From NCBI RefSeq assembly GCF_009730915.1, contig NC_052479.1, positions 10,964,203 to 11,028,202 on the forward strand: 64,000 bases of DNA, written 5' to 3'. Position 1 is the stretch's first letter. Each line of letters opens with the position of its first letter. Position numbers and translations under genes: made by a program. Below the pieces are notes generated by a model that saw nothing but the letters and a program-made list of their open reading frames with translations, did not search any database and was not told the origin of the DNA. Source of the DNA: Dioscorea cayenensis subsp. rotundata. Lineage: Eukaryota > Streptophyta > Magnoliopsida > Dioscoreales > Dioscoreaceae. Of the stretch, positions 11,557 through 22,800 are shown in pieces.

Positions 11557-13350
11557 TGTTTGTTTTTCGAGCCCCTTTATTTTCTTATTATAAGGGCCCC
11601 TTGGTGATAGAAACTTTGGAACAACCTTGCTCAGCCTGCTCTAGCCTTCTTTGCCCTACTCTTTCATTCTTTGCATTTTTTTATCTCTAACTGATTAATG
11701 GCGCTGTGGACTGAGATCCTGCTAATCTCCTCGATGCACGCACATGATTCTCATAAGGCTGCTAACAACACTCTTTCTTTGACTGCCATTTATTTCATTG
11801 AAAGATGGTTGAATGCTCGCTTCGGTAAGCAAGCTGAGTCACGATGCCACTGATCTAGCAAAGGGGAAGGGATGTCTGTTTTGCCCAACTGTCTGTCCCG
11901 TCCTAAATCAAATTAGGAAGGGTTCCTGTAGAAGGAGAAGGACCCTCTAGGATTGATCTTTCCCTCTACTTATGTCAGTGCATGCATGGAAGAGATTCTC
12001 TTTACCTTATATGTATGATCATCCAGCTTGATTCCGAGATGATTCTTCATTGTCCTCCTCTTTGGATGGATGATCCAGGCTGTGATTGCATTGGACCAGG
12101 CCTCCCAACCTTGACTTCGTAACCTTAACGTACTTTTGTTTTCATACTTTTTCCCATCAGGTCTAACCTTTGTCGGGCTTTCGTCCCTTCGCCTATAGGC
12201 AGCCGGCTTCGCTTCGCTATCGCTCATTACTTGGTATAGAGATCTCCCCGTGTAGTGTAGTGGTCGGCCTTCCCACCAGAATGCCTCCTTCCTTATGAGC
12301 CCTTGACTACAATAACAGGGGGTTGTCCACCTTTGCTTTTGAAACTTAGTGACTTATATATATTTCTTTTTTTTAATATTTAATAAAGAAAAATGAAAGA
12401 CTAATGTAAATGTAAAGGCGAACGGGGATCCAATGCCGGGACGTCTCACAGTGCTTGGCCTCCTGCACTTCCAGCGAGACCCGAAGGATGAGCTTCTAGC
12501 GGTTAGCTTAACGTTAGTAGGCATTTTGGGCTGGAAGGAGGGATGCAAATAAAGGAGGCATGGAGGGCCGACTACAAGAAGCAAGGCTTTGTAAACTCGA
12601 CAAGTCACTTATAGAATGCCGACTACTTCATAAAGTTTCATAAGGGGGAAAAGCGAAGTTTAGCGAGGCCGACCACGTAATAAGCTGCTGGCGGAGAAAG
12701 CTCGAAGAGCTTCCCTTCATTCGTTGCTAAGCCAAGGTCCCAGGTCTCTGAGTCAGCCCGGGCTTTTTCGAAGATTCCTGTACCCATGGGCATATGGCAT
12801 GGCAGGCCTTTCCTTTCCGCTGGAGCTTCATGGGTGTTGCCCCTTTCCCCAATTAGATTTTGGATGTGAGCTATACTCCGCGAGGAGCCACACGGGTGTA
12901 TGGCCTTTTGCCTTGCCATTTGACCTCAATTCCCGCGTGAGACTGAATGCTCAGTGATAACCTCTCAATTGTCACCGCCTGGCTTCTTTTGCTACCACGG
13001 TAGCACCTAGTGTGGTCAGTACCAATCGTGTTCGGGCAACGAAGCTTACAAATATTCACATTGGTTCGTCCTGCTATGCACCGGGCTTTTTGCTCTTCTA
13101 AAAACAATGGTGGCTGGCGATTCATCAAGGACCCGGAATCCGCTGGATATCTCAATGGTGGGATTGGATACCAGCATCAGATCGAAGTTCCATTTTTTTG
13201 CCTCCCTCAAAGGGGAACTGTTTCTAGGTGGGTCGCTTTGTGAAAGACATTGCTTAGGACCAACGGGTACACGATTTACTTTGCACGCTCTATTCTTCGG
13301 CTCTTCACCTATAGGCTTGGTAGGGAAACTACCTTGATCCGCCTTCAGCC
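11557..13350. other. No gene recognised
   Basis: Frames of up to 119 codons overlap on both strands around 12.3-13.4 kb. None is recognisable. A 30-base segment at 12259-12288 is repeated in inverted orientation at 13691-13720. Confidence 0.4.
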
Positions 13351-13720
13351 TTGATTCGTTATGCTCAACAGCTCCTACAAGCCTTAAAGCCTCAAATTCT
13401 GCCAAGAAAGCATTGCTTTACGTTTGATCCTATGTGCCAAGAGAACGTAATGCATTCTCCACTTTCAGATCTCACAAAGAGAAAATGTCTTTTTCCGATG
13501 AGTCTCTCTCATTCGCGGAGTGAAGAAAGCGGGCTTTTCCCTAGCTACTGTTATCCTTGGGAAACCCAAAGAGCTACCGAAGGAAAGGGATGCAGTCTCT
13601 CCCTTGGCCAAGGGACAGGACAGGGCAGAGAAGAAAATGTCCTTCACGCAAGTTTGTTTGCTTCCTGCCCAAGCTTGGCTCTTCTACCAAGGAGGCATTC
13701 TGGTAGGAAGGCCGACCACT
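12259..13720. repeat. Inverted pair of a 30-base GGTCGGCCTTC segment
   Basis: Positions 12259-12288 and 13691-13720 are reverse complements with few mismatches (core GTGGTCGGCCTTC versus GAAGGCCGACCAC). Shorter variants of the GCCGACCAC-type core followed by TTCATAAAG or GTAATAAGC occur at about 12608-12620 and 12660-12676. The repeat has no known function to me. Confidence 0.55.
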
Positions 13721-13893
13721 TCATAAAGCATAAGCAAGCACTTGGCTTAGAAGCAAGCTGCCTTTCTTTGATCCACTTTCCTGGGCAGGGAAGAGAACGA
13801 AAAATGGCAAAAGATGGTGGCTGTGGTAGATTCGAGGATCTTACACGGTGGAGCGAACTCTTCTATCGTGTTGCATTTCGTCTAGCGGCGTAG
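13351..13893 (+). CDS. Unidentified 180-codon open reading frame
   Basis: One of the longest uninterrupted frames in the unannotated DNA, running to TAG at 13891-13893. The start used here is an ATT or ATG-like codon; true ATGs lie further in (for example the methionine in FDPMCQENVMH). No family, membrane span or motif is recognised. The sequence includes one arm of the inverted repeat at 13691-13720 and lies about 0.5 kb upstream of nad1 exon 2, in the area where the 3' half of the trans-spliced nad1 intron 1 is expected. It is therefore likely to be intron or spacer sequence with a chance frame. Confidence 0.15.
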   Translation: MIRYAQQLLQALKPQILPRKHCFTFDPMCQENVMHSPLSDLTKRKCLFPMSLSHSRSEESGLFPSYCYPWETQRATEGKGCSLSLGQGTGQGREENVLHASLFASCPSLALLPRRHSGRKADHFIKHKQALGLEASCLSLIHFPGQGRERKMAKDGGCGRFEDLTRWSELFYRVAFRLAA

Positions 13894-14383
13894 CAGTATT
13901 TCCTCGATCTATCGTACTAGAGCGATCCGAGAAGATCGATTAGGGGTCATATTTGGTCCTTTCTACAATGCTAAAGGATGAAGTACTTCGTTTCAGGTCT
14001 ATTTTTCACTGCAATCGCTTCGATCCACCCCCTCGGTGAAAAATAATAATACACCCGGAGGAATTCCTCCCTGCGGACTTCCTCGTACTCAAAGTGAAAT
14101 GTCTAAGTGCTCTCCCCTTTACACTTTGTCTCATTCTCTCTCTCTTCATCATTCGATTCTGCCCCTACTTCAATGAAAGCTCCTCCTCCTTATCCTCAAA
14201 GATCGTCGTTGGTCCTTTATCATCTCATTTTTTGGTCATTGATTGTTTAGAAAGCCATGCCTACGAGAAACGGGACGAGGGCCTTTGGTAGTATAGAATT
14301 GAGGTGACATAGGACGTGCTTGAATGGTTCATAGTGGGGTATGATATTCTCGTGGATTGCTGGGAGCTTGAAGTCATCTATAT
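13894..14383 (+). other. Region upstream of nad1 exon 2 (expected 3' half of nad1 intron 1)
   Basis: In angiosperms nad1 intron 1 is trans-spliced and its 3' half precedes exon 2. I infer that role from position only. A convincing domain V is not visible to me; a weak candidate lies at about 14250-14290 around a CGAGAAACG loop. Confidence 0.4.
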
Positions 14384-14464
14384 GCGAAATATGCCTTTCT
14401 AGGAGTATTACAATCTGCAGCTCAAATGGTCTCTTATTAAGTCTCTATTGGTCTTATTCTTATT
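14384..14464 (+). pseudogene. nad1 exon 2 with a premature TAA
   Basis: NAD1 is the membrane-arm subunit of complex I that contributes to the quinone site. This exon reads KYAFLGVLQSAAQMVSY, a stop, then VSIGLILI, the usual nad1 exon 2 with its Glu codon changed from GAA to TAA at about 14438-14440. The exon is 81 bases and is followed at once by a GTGCGCC group II start, so the splice context is retained. GAA to TAA is a transversion that mitochondrial C-to-U editing cannot fix. A working nad1 would therefore have to use another copy. Confidence 0.88.
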
Positions 14465-15821
14465 GTGCGCCTTGTGAGCACGTTTGGATCCGCGAAGGAA
14501 ATCGCTCAGATGTTCCCCTAACACAACCCGAGAACAGACTCGAGGGAATCACAGCATGAGGAATGTCTGCATCTCATCCCAAGGCTCATTTAATTTTAAG
14601 TCATAGGGCGGGCAGTGCAGTGAGCAAAAATGTCACTCACCAGCCTAAACGATGAGCAAACACTCGAATGTGAGAGCAAGGGATCACCCAACGAATGGAC
14701 GAGCTCTAAGGAGGGAGGAGAGAACCATGCTTTCAGAGAAGTGGCGGTTCGAATCCACTCTAAACAGCAATAATAACTGACTAAGTCGTGCCGTAAAGGG
14801 GCATTCTCGACATGGGACGGGGCCAAGCCCAGAATGTATGGGTGTTAGATCGGCTATAGGAGTAATCCAGGATATACACCAGGGCAACTAATGTCGAGTA
14901 TACGATGATGCTGCCCGTTTTCATTTCGTGGAAGTCCCCGACAGAGGAAAGGCCTGTAGGTGATGGCGCATTCTGCTTCTTAGGACGCTGAAATCGTTCC
15001 TATGGGGTCGTGCATGACAGCTGGTATAGATGATGAAAGAAAGGCAGGCCGCTGGGCTTGAACCGAGACCTATTCTCTTAATAGGCGCCAAGTAAAGCAG
15101 AATAGGAAAGGGGGCTGAGCTTACTGATGAGTGCCTTTTTAGTCAGAAATAGGGAAAAAAGGGCTTGAATGTGGAGCTAACATGGCTTGCTACAAGTATA
15201 GCCAAAGAAAGATGAGACGGGATGGACTGTCAGAGGTCGCAGCGGGACTACCAGAGGAAAGCCCGCCCCCTCTAGCTAACATAGATATCTATTCTCGGTC
15301 CGCATATTCTCTTCCTGACCAGGCCAGGACGAATCGGGCCACAACTTGGGATGGGAATGGCTCAGAGCACATGCATCATTTGATGAAAGCACTCAAGTCC
15401 ATTCACCTTCGATCAGTAACTTGTCAACCACCGGACCCTAGCTCCTCACCAAATGCCCTTGGGTTGGGAGAACACAGCACATGAGTAGTTCTCTCAAGGA
15501 CCACACCCTCTCGAGAGCAGGATGCCACCCAAGATGGAGCTGCGAACCAACCTATACTTTCCTTGGGCTTGCCTTACCCCAACATCTAAATAAAGGGCGC
15601 GCGCCGAAAAGGAAGTAGTCTAGCCTTTTCGACGAAAGCTTAGCTTGGTAGGCGCTGCTTACTCACTCTACTCCCTCAGACAATGTAATGCTCTGAACAC
15701 GAAAGTTTGTAGTTCAGCCCCCTTCTCCATGTGCAGTCAGAGGCAGTGCCACGGAAAGAAGTGCGAACAAGCCACATGCAGGGAAACTTGCACGTGTGGT
15801 TCTGGCCGGGGACCCCGGTAT
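14465..15821 (+). other. nad1 intron 2 (group II)
   Basis: A 1357-base cis intron between nad1 exons 2 and 3. It starts GTGCGCC and ends in AT. Domain V is visible at about 15769-15803: AAGCC 5' strand, GGGAAAC loop side, GTGGTTCT 3' strand. A 100-codon frame at 15182-15484 inside it has no recognisable product. No maturase frame is present; in plants matR lies in nad1 intron 4. Confidence 0.85.
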
Positions 15822-16013
15822 ACTGTACTAATATGTGTAGGTCCCTGTAATTCGAGTGAGATTGTCATGGCACAAAAGCAAATATGGTCCGGTATTCCTT
15901 TGTTCCCCATATTGGTTATGTTCCTTATTCTTCGTCTAGTAGAAACTAATCGAGCTCCGTCTGATCTCCCAGAAGAGGAAGCTGAATCAGTTGCAGGATA
16001 TAATGTAGAATAT
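15822..16013 (+). CDS. nad1 exon 3 (open, diverged)
   Basis: The exon has exactly 64 codons, the usual size, from TVLICVG to GYNVEY. It contains [14 protein letters not shown] and the matrix-side loop [15 protein letters not shown]. Known nad1 has Ala before ETNRAPFDLPEAEAEL. Some differences are of the type that editing corrects (Ser to Leu or Phe), but Ala to Val and Ala to Glu are not. The frame is open in this exon. Together with the stop in exon 2 it belongs to the same damaged nad1 copy. Confidence 0.88.
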
Positions 16014-16140
16014 GCGCGGGATGTGATCATAAATAGTTTACTGTTGGTGGAAGCTAATGTCCCGGGGTCCCGGGGACTTATTCTGACTTAAACAAGTGGT
16101 GGGTCCTTTACCAACTTAAAAATCCAAGGTTTTAGGGAAG
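16014..16140 (+). other. 5' part of nad1 intron 3
   Basis: The exon is followed by GCGCGGGATGTGATC, which opens nad1 intron 3 in other plants and reads through as the familiar [21 protein letters not shown] extension. Homology that I can follow ends near 16140. Exons 4 and 5 and matR are not in the window. Confidence 0.65.
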
Positions 16141-19100
16141 AAAAAAAAGTGGCAGGGCACTCTTCATTCTTTATTTGAAACTCATGAATGTCAGGTCGGG
16201 GCTTTCTGCCTTCTTATAAAAAAGGAGAGTTGGTTAAAGCAAACTCCCTCCTTGGACGAGCATGGAGCTTAGTCAAGTAGAACTTGGTTGAGCTACTTGA
16301 TGCTCCGATCGAAAACAAATTAGTGGCACCATGCCGGTACGACAGAATATGCGTTAGAAAAGTTAATTCCTCCCTCCCTTTTTTAGTCAAAAAGAAAAAG
16401 GGCCGACCTTCTAAAAAGCTGCCCGCCCGCTTCCATAGAACAATAATATCATGGCAATGTAGATCTAAGTGGGTTTATTGGATTCTGGGGAACCATCAGA
16501 AGTAAGGCCGGCCTATAGAAGGAGAATGTCATGTCGTCTAGTAGAGCTTGGAAGAAGGTGACTCGGAGCCTAGAAGAAGGAAGGTGACTCGCGCAGATAG
16601 CTGATTCCTTTTTAATAGAAAGGAATAGTCAAACTAACCCAGCTGGAAGGTCAATCTCAGTGATCTTATCGGCCGGCAAACCAGAGATGGATGACCACGG
16701 TCTCGACCTTACCAGCACCATAGGTTTACTAATCAATGAAGCCCCTCAACCTACTCTATTTTTTGATAAAGTCAACCAAGCCGGAACAAACCAATATCTT
16801 GTTGATATTGATTGAGTTGGAGGAGGCAGAGACTACCACGGAATCCATCCATAAACCTACGCATCATGACAGTTTCCAAGGGAAAAGTGACTCCTGATCT
16901 CCTCTCCAGTGGAAGGCCTTGAAGTCGGAGCACGTAGGAATGCCGACAACATAATAAGCCACGTCTGGCTGAGACGAGCAGCAAGCTAGGTAGAGTCAAG
17001 TAAAGTATAACAACGTTGGGGTAGGACACTAGTATAGTACTTAAACTAGGGTTGCTTCTTAGCGCTAAACTTGCTTTTTTTAGCAGGCTGAGTTAGTTGT
17101 AGCGCGCTAGAGCGCCTTCCCTCCTTCTCTCACTTTGGAAAGATTTAGCAGTATTTTCTTATGATCTTTAGAGTATGATACATCGGTGTAAAAGATTGAG
17201 TAGGTTCAGTAAGGTATGCACAGAAAAAAATGGTTGTACATGCAAACCTCGTTTGGGGTTTCCCTCACTGCTATCAAATTGTTAGTGAGAGGGTGAGTAG
17301 CAGCGCCTTCCACATTGGTTCCCACATTTTTCTGTGGAATAGTAGCGATACTAGGGACGTAATGTTTGAATAGGCGAGCCTGAAATGGCTCAACCTTGGC
17401 TACAAACGCATGAACTATATCCATATTGTCCGACAGTGAGATTATAGACTTTAACGTACTTGCATTGACCTTCTTGACCAATAAATAAGATTTTTTTTAA
17501 TAATGAGAATAAGGACAAGTAAATATAGACAAGCATGTCTGATCAGTCATACCTTACATAGATAACCTTTCTATAAAAGGGAGAGATAATACGAGAGTAC
17601 CCCGATCGTGTATGTAAGAGAGGTCGGTACTAGCAGACAATGGTCATTGGATAGATAGGTACTGGCCATTTAGGCATACCATTCAAGATCTGATTGAGAA
17701 AGGGAAAGTGATAGTGATAGTGCAAGACACTCAGGGAATGACTCTTGCCGCCAACATTATGCGGAATCCCATCCCAACTCATGCTCCATAAAGTGTGACT
17801 CCTTCTAACCCGGTAAATACCCTCGATGAAGCCGGTCTAAGGTTTGATTCATCGGTTTTAATCCGTAACATCCAACAAATAAAAGAAAATAAATGGTATT
17901 ACAAAAGAATGTAAGGATTTCGACATGACCCACTGTGTTTCGATTCATCCATCAACACCACCTAAAAAAGTAGCGGTATATCCTGTTGAGCTAGTTAGTT
18001 ATGCATAAGTAAATTTGGAACTTGCACTAGTGGCATACCTAGTTGCATAGTTATAACCTGATCTTCTCCTAACCTAAAAGGGATGGCATAAGCTTTTGTG
18101 TGGAAAAGCCCCCCAGTGAACATCTTTCTCCCATAGAGAAATCAGACTCGGCCCTTGTTTAAAAAGAGAGGTAAAGCTCGCCCTCGCCAGAATCTAGCTT
18201 TCCTTGATGAGCCCTCTGTCAATCCCTTTTTGAGTGATCTTCATTCAGCTTCCTCCGGGAAAGAAAAAAGGGCTTCTCTCGACCAGTGAAGTGAGTGAGC
18301 GAGCTAAGGTTGGTTCTCATCAAAGAAGGGAAGTCCGAGTGATTTGGGCTTTAGTCCAAAGTGTCGCGGTGAAGATTCCCCGCCATTACCTCCTGTCTCT
18401 TCCATGGTTTTTTGATCCTCCTATAACCTTTTCATAAGTGGAAAGACAGATTTGACGAGTAGACATTTTTCCCCCCACTCTTTCTTTCTCTTTTTAGTTT
18501 AAGGATATTTTCAATTTGGCAATCCCAGGGTTAGTGAACAAGTCTTTGTCTTGTCCTCTTTTTGAGGATTTTAATAATTGTTAACGGAATCTGTCCTTCA
18601 GCGCTTCCCGGTAAACTGCTGAAAACCTTATTAATTCAATTGCCAATTTTATAGACTATTTCTCTAGTTCAAGCCCTCTTATGGGTCTTTGTACTAGTTC
18701 CACTTTCACAGAGTCTTTAACTTTAACTTTCCCTGATCTGCCATCCAATCCACATACATTCATTCAGCGCATATGGCTTTCATTGGCAGCGTCTCTGTAA
18801 TTAGAGTTATGACTCGTGGTGACGCACACACGTCGTTAGAGCGAGGTTGATTGCGCTCATAAGTCAAAAAGATAGTAGTCGATATAGGACCGGGTAATTT
18901 CCTTTTTTTATCTAGGTTTCATGAGTGGAAGACCTTTGGAGCAACCAAAAGTAGTATACTACCTTATTCCTTGAGTGGGGCCTTGGAAGATTCATGACCC
19001 AAAAAACTTAGTTTAGTTAATCCACTTTTTTTTCTTATTATGGTTGTTCATTCTTTCTTCTAGCTTGTCTCCTTTCACTGACATGATCTCTCAGTTCTGA

Positions 19101-19675
19101 CGTTAGGGACACTAAATTTACCTCCACTCCGGGTGGGCACAACATCAAACAGAGCCCTAACTTCAATCGCCTTCCATCACGAAAGGGAGGATAAATCACG
19201 CCCGTTCTCATGTAGGTAGACTAATTCAAAGTCGTCCATTAAATCAAAAGAATCCAGGAGCTAGGCTCGCTCCTGAGAGTTAGAGTGGTTAGAAATGAGG
19301 ATTCACTATAATAAATGATGGAATAAGAATAAAGACTTTCAGGATGTGACCTATAAAAAAGGGGTGGTGCGTTTGAAGGGCATTGTGAGGCGAGCGTTGA
19401 GTGAGTTTCAAGTTTTATAATTCCTATTTTGATGATAACGACAAGGGTTACCATCTATCATGGCATTTAAATCAAGGTTTGTTCGTTTAGGTTGATGGCA
19501 AAGGTTGACTTCCTGTCTGACTTCACAAAATAGCGGCTATTCAAAGCACTTTCACCGTATAGGTGAGTTTATGAGGAGTTAGCCGTTCCAACAGGATAAA
19601 TATGAGAGGAAGTACTTTCAATGCTTGGCTACCCGGCTCTAGTAAAATATTACTTATTCCCGCGACTGGTAAAGT
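16141..19675. other. No gene recognised apart from a gag-like scrap
   Basis: Frames below 92 codons on both strands. The only recognisable item is the gag-like segment at 17660-17791. No tRNA, rRNA or terminal repeat was seen. Confidence 0.4.
17660..17791 (+). mobile_element. Possible Ty3/gypsy gag scrap
   Basis: One open stretch reads YWPFRHTIQDLIEKGKVIVI and later NIMRNPIPTHAP before TAA. This resembles the C-terminal gag segment of plant gypsy elements, where IQDLID.G and NP.P.H recur. A related stretch, KIQELIQEGKIVV, lies at 26370-26453. The similarity is by eye and short. Confidence 0.45.
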
Positions 19676-20319
19676 CAAGAAAAGAGTACCGATAACCATG
19701 AAAGCCAGTTGCTAAGAAAAAGGTAGAACCATAAATACTATCTGAAATAGTGGAAGGTGCTTGGTAATATTTCATTCCTTGAAAGCCAGTGGATACTAGT
19801 GCCAATGAAACGGTAGATACTAAAGCGTAAACTGCTCATTTTTCCCTCCCCGTGAGTGTAGCATGATGAGCCCAAGTTACGGCAGCTCCGGATGAAGGGA
19901 GAATAGGGGTATTAAGAAAAGGGATTTCCCAAGGATCTAAAACCCCAATCCCTTTTGGTGGCCAAATACCTCCGATCTCTTAAATAGGTGCCAAAGAAGA
20001 ATGAGAAGAAGCCCAAAAAAAAAGCAAAAAGGAACATAACCTCCTAGAATATGAACAGAATAGAACCATATCGATGTCCTAATTGTACAGCTTTTGTATG
20101 ATGTCCATCTAATGTGGATTCACGTAGAACATCGTGCCACCATACGAACATGGTATATAGGATAAATATTAGGCCCAAACTGAGAAGTGTTGCACCCCCT
20201 TGAAATGAGAGCATGTACATTACACCTCCTACGGTGGTTGCCAAAGTTCTGAGTGAACCCGAAATAGGCCATGGACTTGGATCTACCAAATGATAAGAAT
20301 GCCTCTGAGATTCAATCAT
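19676..20319 (-). pseudogene. Cytochrome c oxidase subunit 3, truncated and with an internal stop
   Basis: COX3 is a core membrane subunit of complex IV. Reading from the ATG at 20319-20317, the frame gives [20 protein letters not shown], then [16 protein letters not shown] and [18 protein letters not shown], the start of plant mitochondrial cox3. At 20046-20044 a TAG replaces the Ser of the family motif ILFIVSEVMFF. Downstream, [20 protein letters not shown] and the region through FLATGFHG can still be followed in pieces to about 19676, after which similarity ends, so roughly the last 50-60 codons are missing. Several residues have changed in otherwise conserved places (for example Arg to His). 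It lies head to head with nad5, 570 bp apart. Confidence 0.9.
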
Positions 20320-20885
20320 AAACCACTTTGCCCCGGTTGTATGTAAACCCCCCTTCACCCCATCCCCTAAAGTGGTAAAGAAGGGGGCTCTTTTTGGTCT
20401 CATTTTATTTCTATCTGACAGGACAAACAAATAAGAAGGGATGGTTCTTTCATTGCATTGATAGAAGTGATACTAGAAAAAGAAAGACTCTCTTTCTGAC
20501 TTTTTTGACAAGAGAATCGTTGGTTTGACCCACGAACTACGTGGGGAAAAAAAGAGCTAAATCAATCATGGGTTTTCATTTCCTCATTGACGGCAATAAA
20601 AAATGCAAATGAAACTGAATTCCCAAAGAAATAACCTACTTGGAACTTGATAAAGAGAGAAATTACTTCCTCAGTATTTACATAAGTCTTATGTTATACT
20701 TTCTATCGATATTGACTCGCTTAGCGCCAATGTTAAAAGAATTACACCAATACAATAGAGGACTGGTTTATTGCTTATCAGTATTTTGAAAAGTTCCATC
20801 ATGGTTAAAGTGTTTGTTTGGTTATTCTTTTTTTTGGCGCATTGTGACTCGATTCCAAAAACTATGAAGACACTCGATATATCTT
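20320..20885. other. Shared upstream region of cox3 and nad5
   Basis: The spacer holds the 5' flanks of two divergent mitochondrial genes. The antisense frame upstream of cox3 extends to 20430 without an upstream stop, but the family start is MIESQRHS. No promoter motif is recognised with confidence. Confidence 0.4.
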
Positions 20886-22336
20886 ATTTATCTACTTATT
20901 GTCTTTTTGCCTATGCTCTGTAGTTCTGTAGCCGATTTTTTCGGACGTTTTCTAGGATCAGAAGGAACTGCTATAATGACCACCATGTGCATTTCATTTT
21001 CTTTAATCTTATCTTTTCTTGCATTTTATGAAGTAGCATCGGGAGCTAGTGCTTACTATCTCAGAATAGCTCCATGGATCTCATCAGAAATGTTTGATGC
21101 TTCTTGGGGCTTCTTTGGTGACTTTGAAGTAACTGAATGAATTGCCGAGTAGATAGATCTGATCCGGACACTGCAGTTGCTCCCCAGGGTCTCATAGCAT
21201 GTCGGGAATCGAGGGGGACATACTGGACGTAACAACTCCCGTCAGTTGGGGCTTGTATCGCCCTGCCTTTCGATCGATACATAGTTGAGGAGGCCGATCA
21301 CGAATGCTATAGTTGTGGGAGCGATCTTGGTTAGGGAAGGCTAAGACGGTGCCTTGCATATAGGTAGCAAGAGGGTGCTTATGCCCCGATGGTGGGGCCT
21401 TATGTGGAAGGGCCCTGCCCAATAGGGACAGCACACCCCCACTTAAAGCGCACCTCTGTATCGACTGAATCAGTCTATCTAAGGGTGACGTCGGTGGAAT
21501 AGGTGAAGCACGCAAGCTGGTTAGATGCATGGGGCAGAGGGCTCGTAGTAACCCCCACTTTCTTGATCTAGCCTTTTCCTCGCTTCGTTAGTGAATCACC
21601 TAAAATCAAAGGGGGCTGGCCTGCACACCATACCTATACCCATACTATGTTAGGCAGGCGGTGGACTCTTTGTTTGATTAGGAAAGGGAAGAAGGGACCT
21701 AAGCACGGCAGATGTTGTATACTTCAGTGGAAAAGAAAAGCCAGACTGTACCTCTTTTCTAGGCCTGTTCGGATATACGGTTCCCGCAGAAGATCAAGTT
21801 GGTGAGCCGTGTGATGGGAAACCCTCCCGCATGGTTCGGAGAGCACTGAAGATGAATGAGAGGTTCACCACCACATCATTGCAAGGGGAGCTCACTCAAT
21901 TCCATGATTGGTCCGACTCATAATTCACTTCGACCCCGTGTTCGATAGCCCGACCGTAGTGATGTTAATTGTGGTTACATCCATAAGTAGCTTGGTCCAT
22001 CTTTATTCCATTTCATATATGTCCGAGGATCCCCATAGCCATCGATTTATGTGTTATTTATCCATTCCTACTTTTTTTATGCCAATGTTGGTGACTAGAG
22101 ATAACTCTCTTAAATTATTCCTGGGATGGGAGGGAGTAGGTCTTGCTTCATATTTGTTAATTTATTTCTGGTTCACACGACTTGAGGCGGATAAAGCGAC
22201 TACAAAAGCTATGCACTGTCAATCGAGTAGGTGATTTTTGGATTAGCTCTTGGATTTCGGGTCATTTTACTCTTTTTCAAACAAGAGACTTTTCAACCAT
22301 TTTTGCTTGTGCTAGTGCCGCTAAAAATTCTTGTCT
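20886..22336 (+). pseudogene. nad5 exon 1, intron 1 and the start of exon 2, damaged
   Basis: NAD5 is an antiporter-like proton-pumping subunit of complex I. Exon 1 (20886-about 21115) reads [29 protein letters not shown] and [20 protein letters not shown]. The first codon is ATT (20886-20888) in place of ATG. Intron 1 (about 21116-21939) keeps a good domain V at 21804-21840. Exon 2 starts near 21940 ([13 protein letters not shown]) and is readable through [20 protein letters not shown]. It then breaks by small insertions and deletions near 22213, 22233 and 22256, continues in other phases through FSTIFACAS, and loses similarity near 22336. The usual exon 2 is about 1.2 kb, so about two thirds is missing. 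Exon borders are estimated to within about five bases. Confidence 0.88.
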
Positions 22337-22555
22337 CTCAAATCTAGGTTTCAGCTTAAAGCTTGGAAGGGCAAGAAAATCCGAGAGCTCCAACCAAAGA
22401 GTAAAAGAGGAGTCTAAACTTGACTTTAAGAATTTCGAGTCTGATTGGATAAGAGGATTAATTCAATAGAACTCCAACTAAACCCTTTTTCTTTTTTTTC
22501 CTAATTTGACCTTGAGCCTATGAGAATGTTGAACTCTACCTTGCATTTTTTTTCC
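22337..22555. other. No gene recognised
   Basis: The frame from 22182 continues to 22469 without similarity after the nad5 break. A T-rich run leads into the trnfM-bearing repeat. Confidence 0.4.
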
Positions 22556-22800
22556 AGGCGACCTCGAAGTGGGCGGCTTTGCTCATGCAAGAAGACGCAG
22601 GAGAGGGGAAGAGCGGAGCTCCAACCTCCGTGCCTAACCGCAACCTAATCACTGGTTCTATCCCGGCCAAGAAAAGCCGGGGAACCCATTGGGAAGAGGG
22701 AAAGAAAGATCAAGGGAAGAAGTGGGGTAGAGGAATTGGTCGACTCATCGGGCTCATGACCTGAAAGACTGCGAGTTCGAATTGTGTCCCCGCCTAATAA
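22556..22800 (+). repeat. Direct repeat carrying trnfM, copy 1
   Basis: About 245 bases from CCAGGCGACCTCGAAG to the end of the trnfM-like sequence recur in the same orientation at about 61863-62110. The copies differ by scattered substitutions and small indels. Outside these limits the flanks differ. Confidence 0.8.
22721..22795 (+). tRNA. trnfM(CAT)-like, degenerate
   Basis: The sequence starts AGTGGGGTAGAGGAATTGG and has CTCATGA in the anticodon loop, the mark of plant mitochondrial initiator tRNA-Met, then TTCGAAT and the 3' acceptor strand CCCCGC. The third base is T where C is usual. The variable region has an extra A. The T-stem strands around TTCGAAT (GCGAG and TGTGT) do not pair well. 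It is probably a decayed initiator tRNA gene. Confidence 0.65.

Noticed and set aside
14735..14775. GGTTCGAATCCAC motif, possible tRNA
   Set aside because: It lies inside nad1 intron 2 and no cloverleaf can be drawn.
20907..21140. nad5 frame starting at TTG 20907
   Set aside because: TTG is inside the family N-terminus; the true start position is 20886, where ATG has become ATT.
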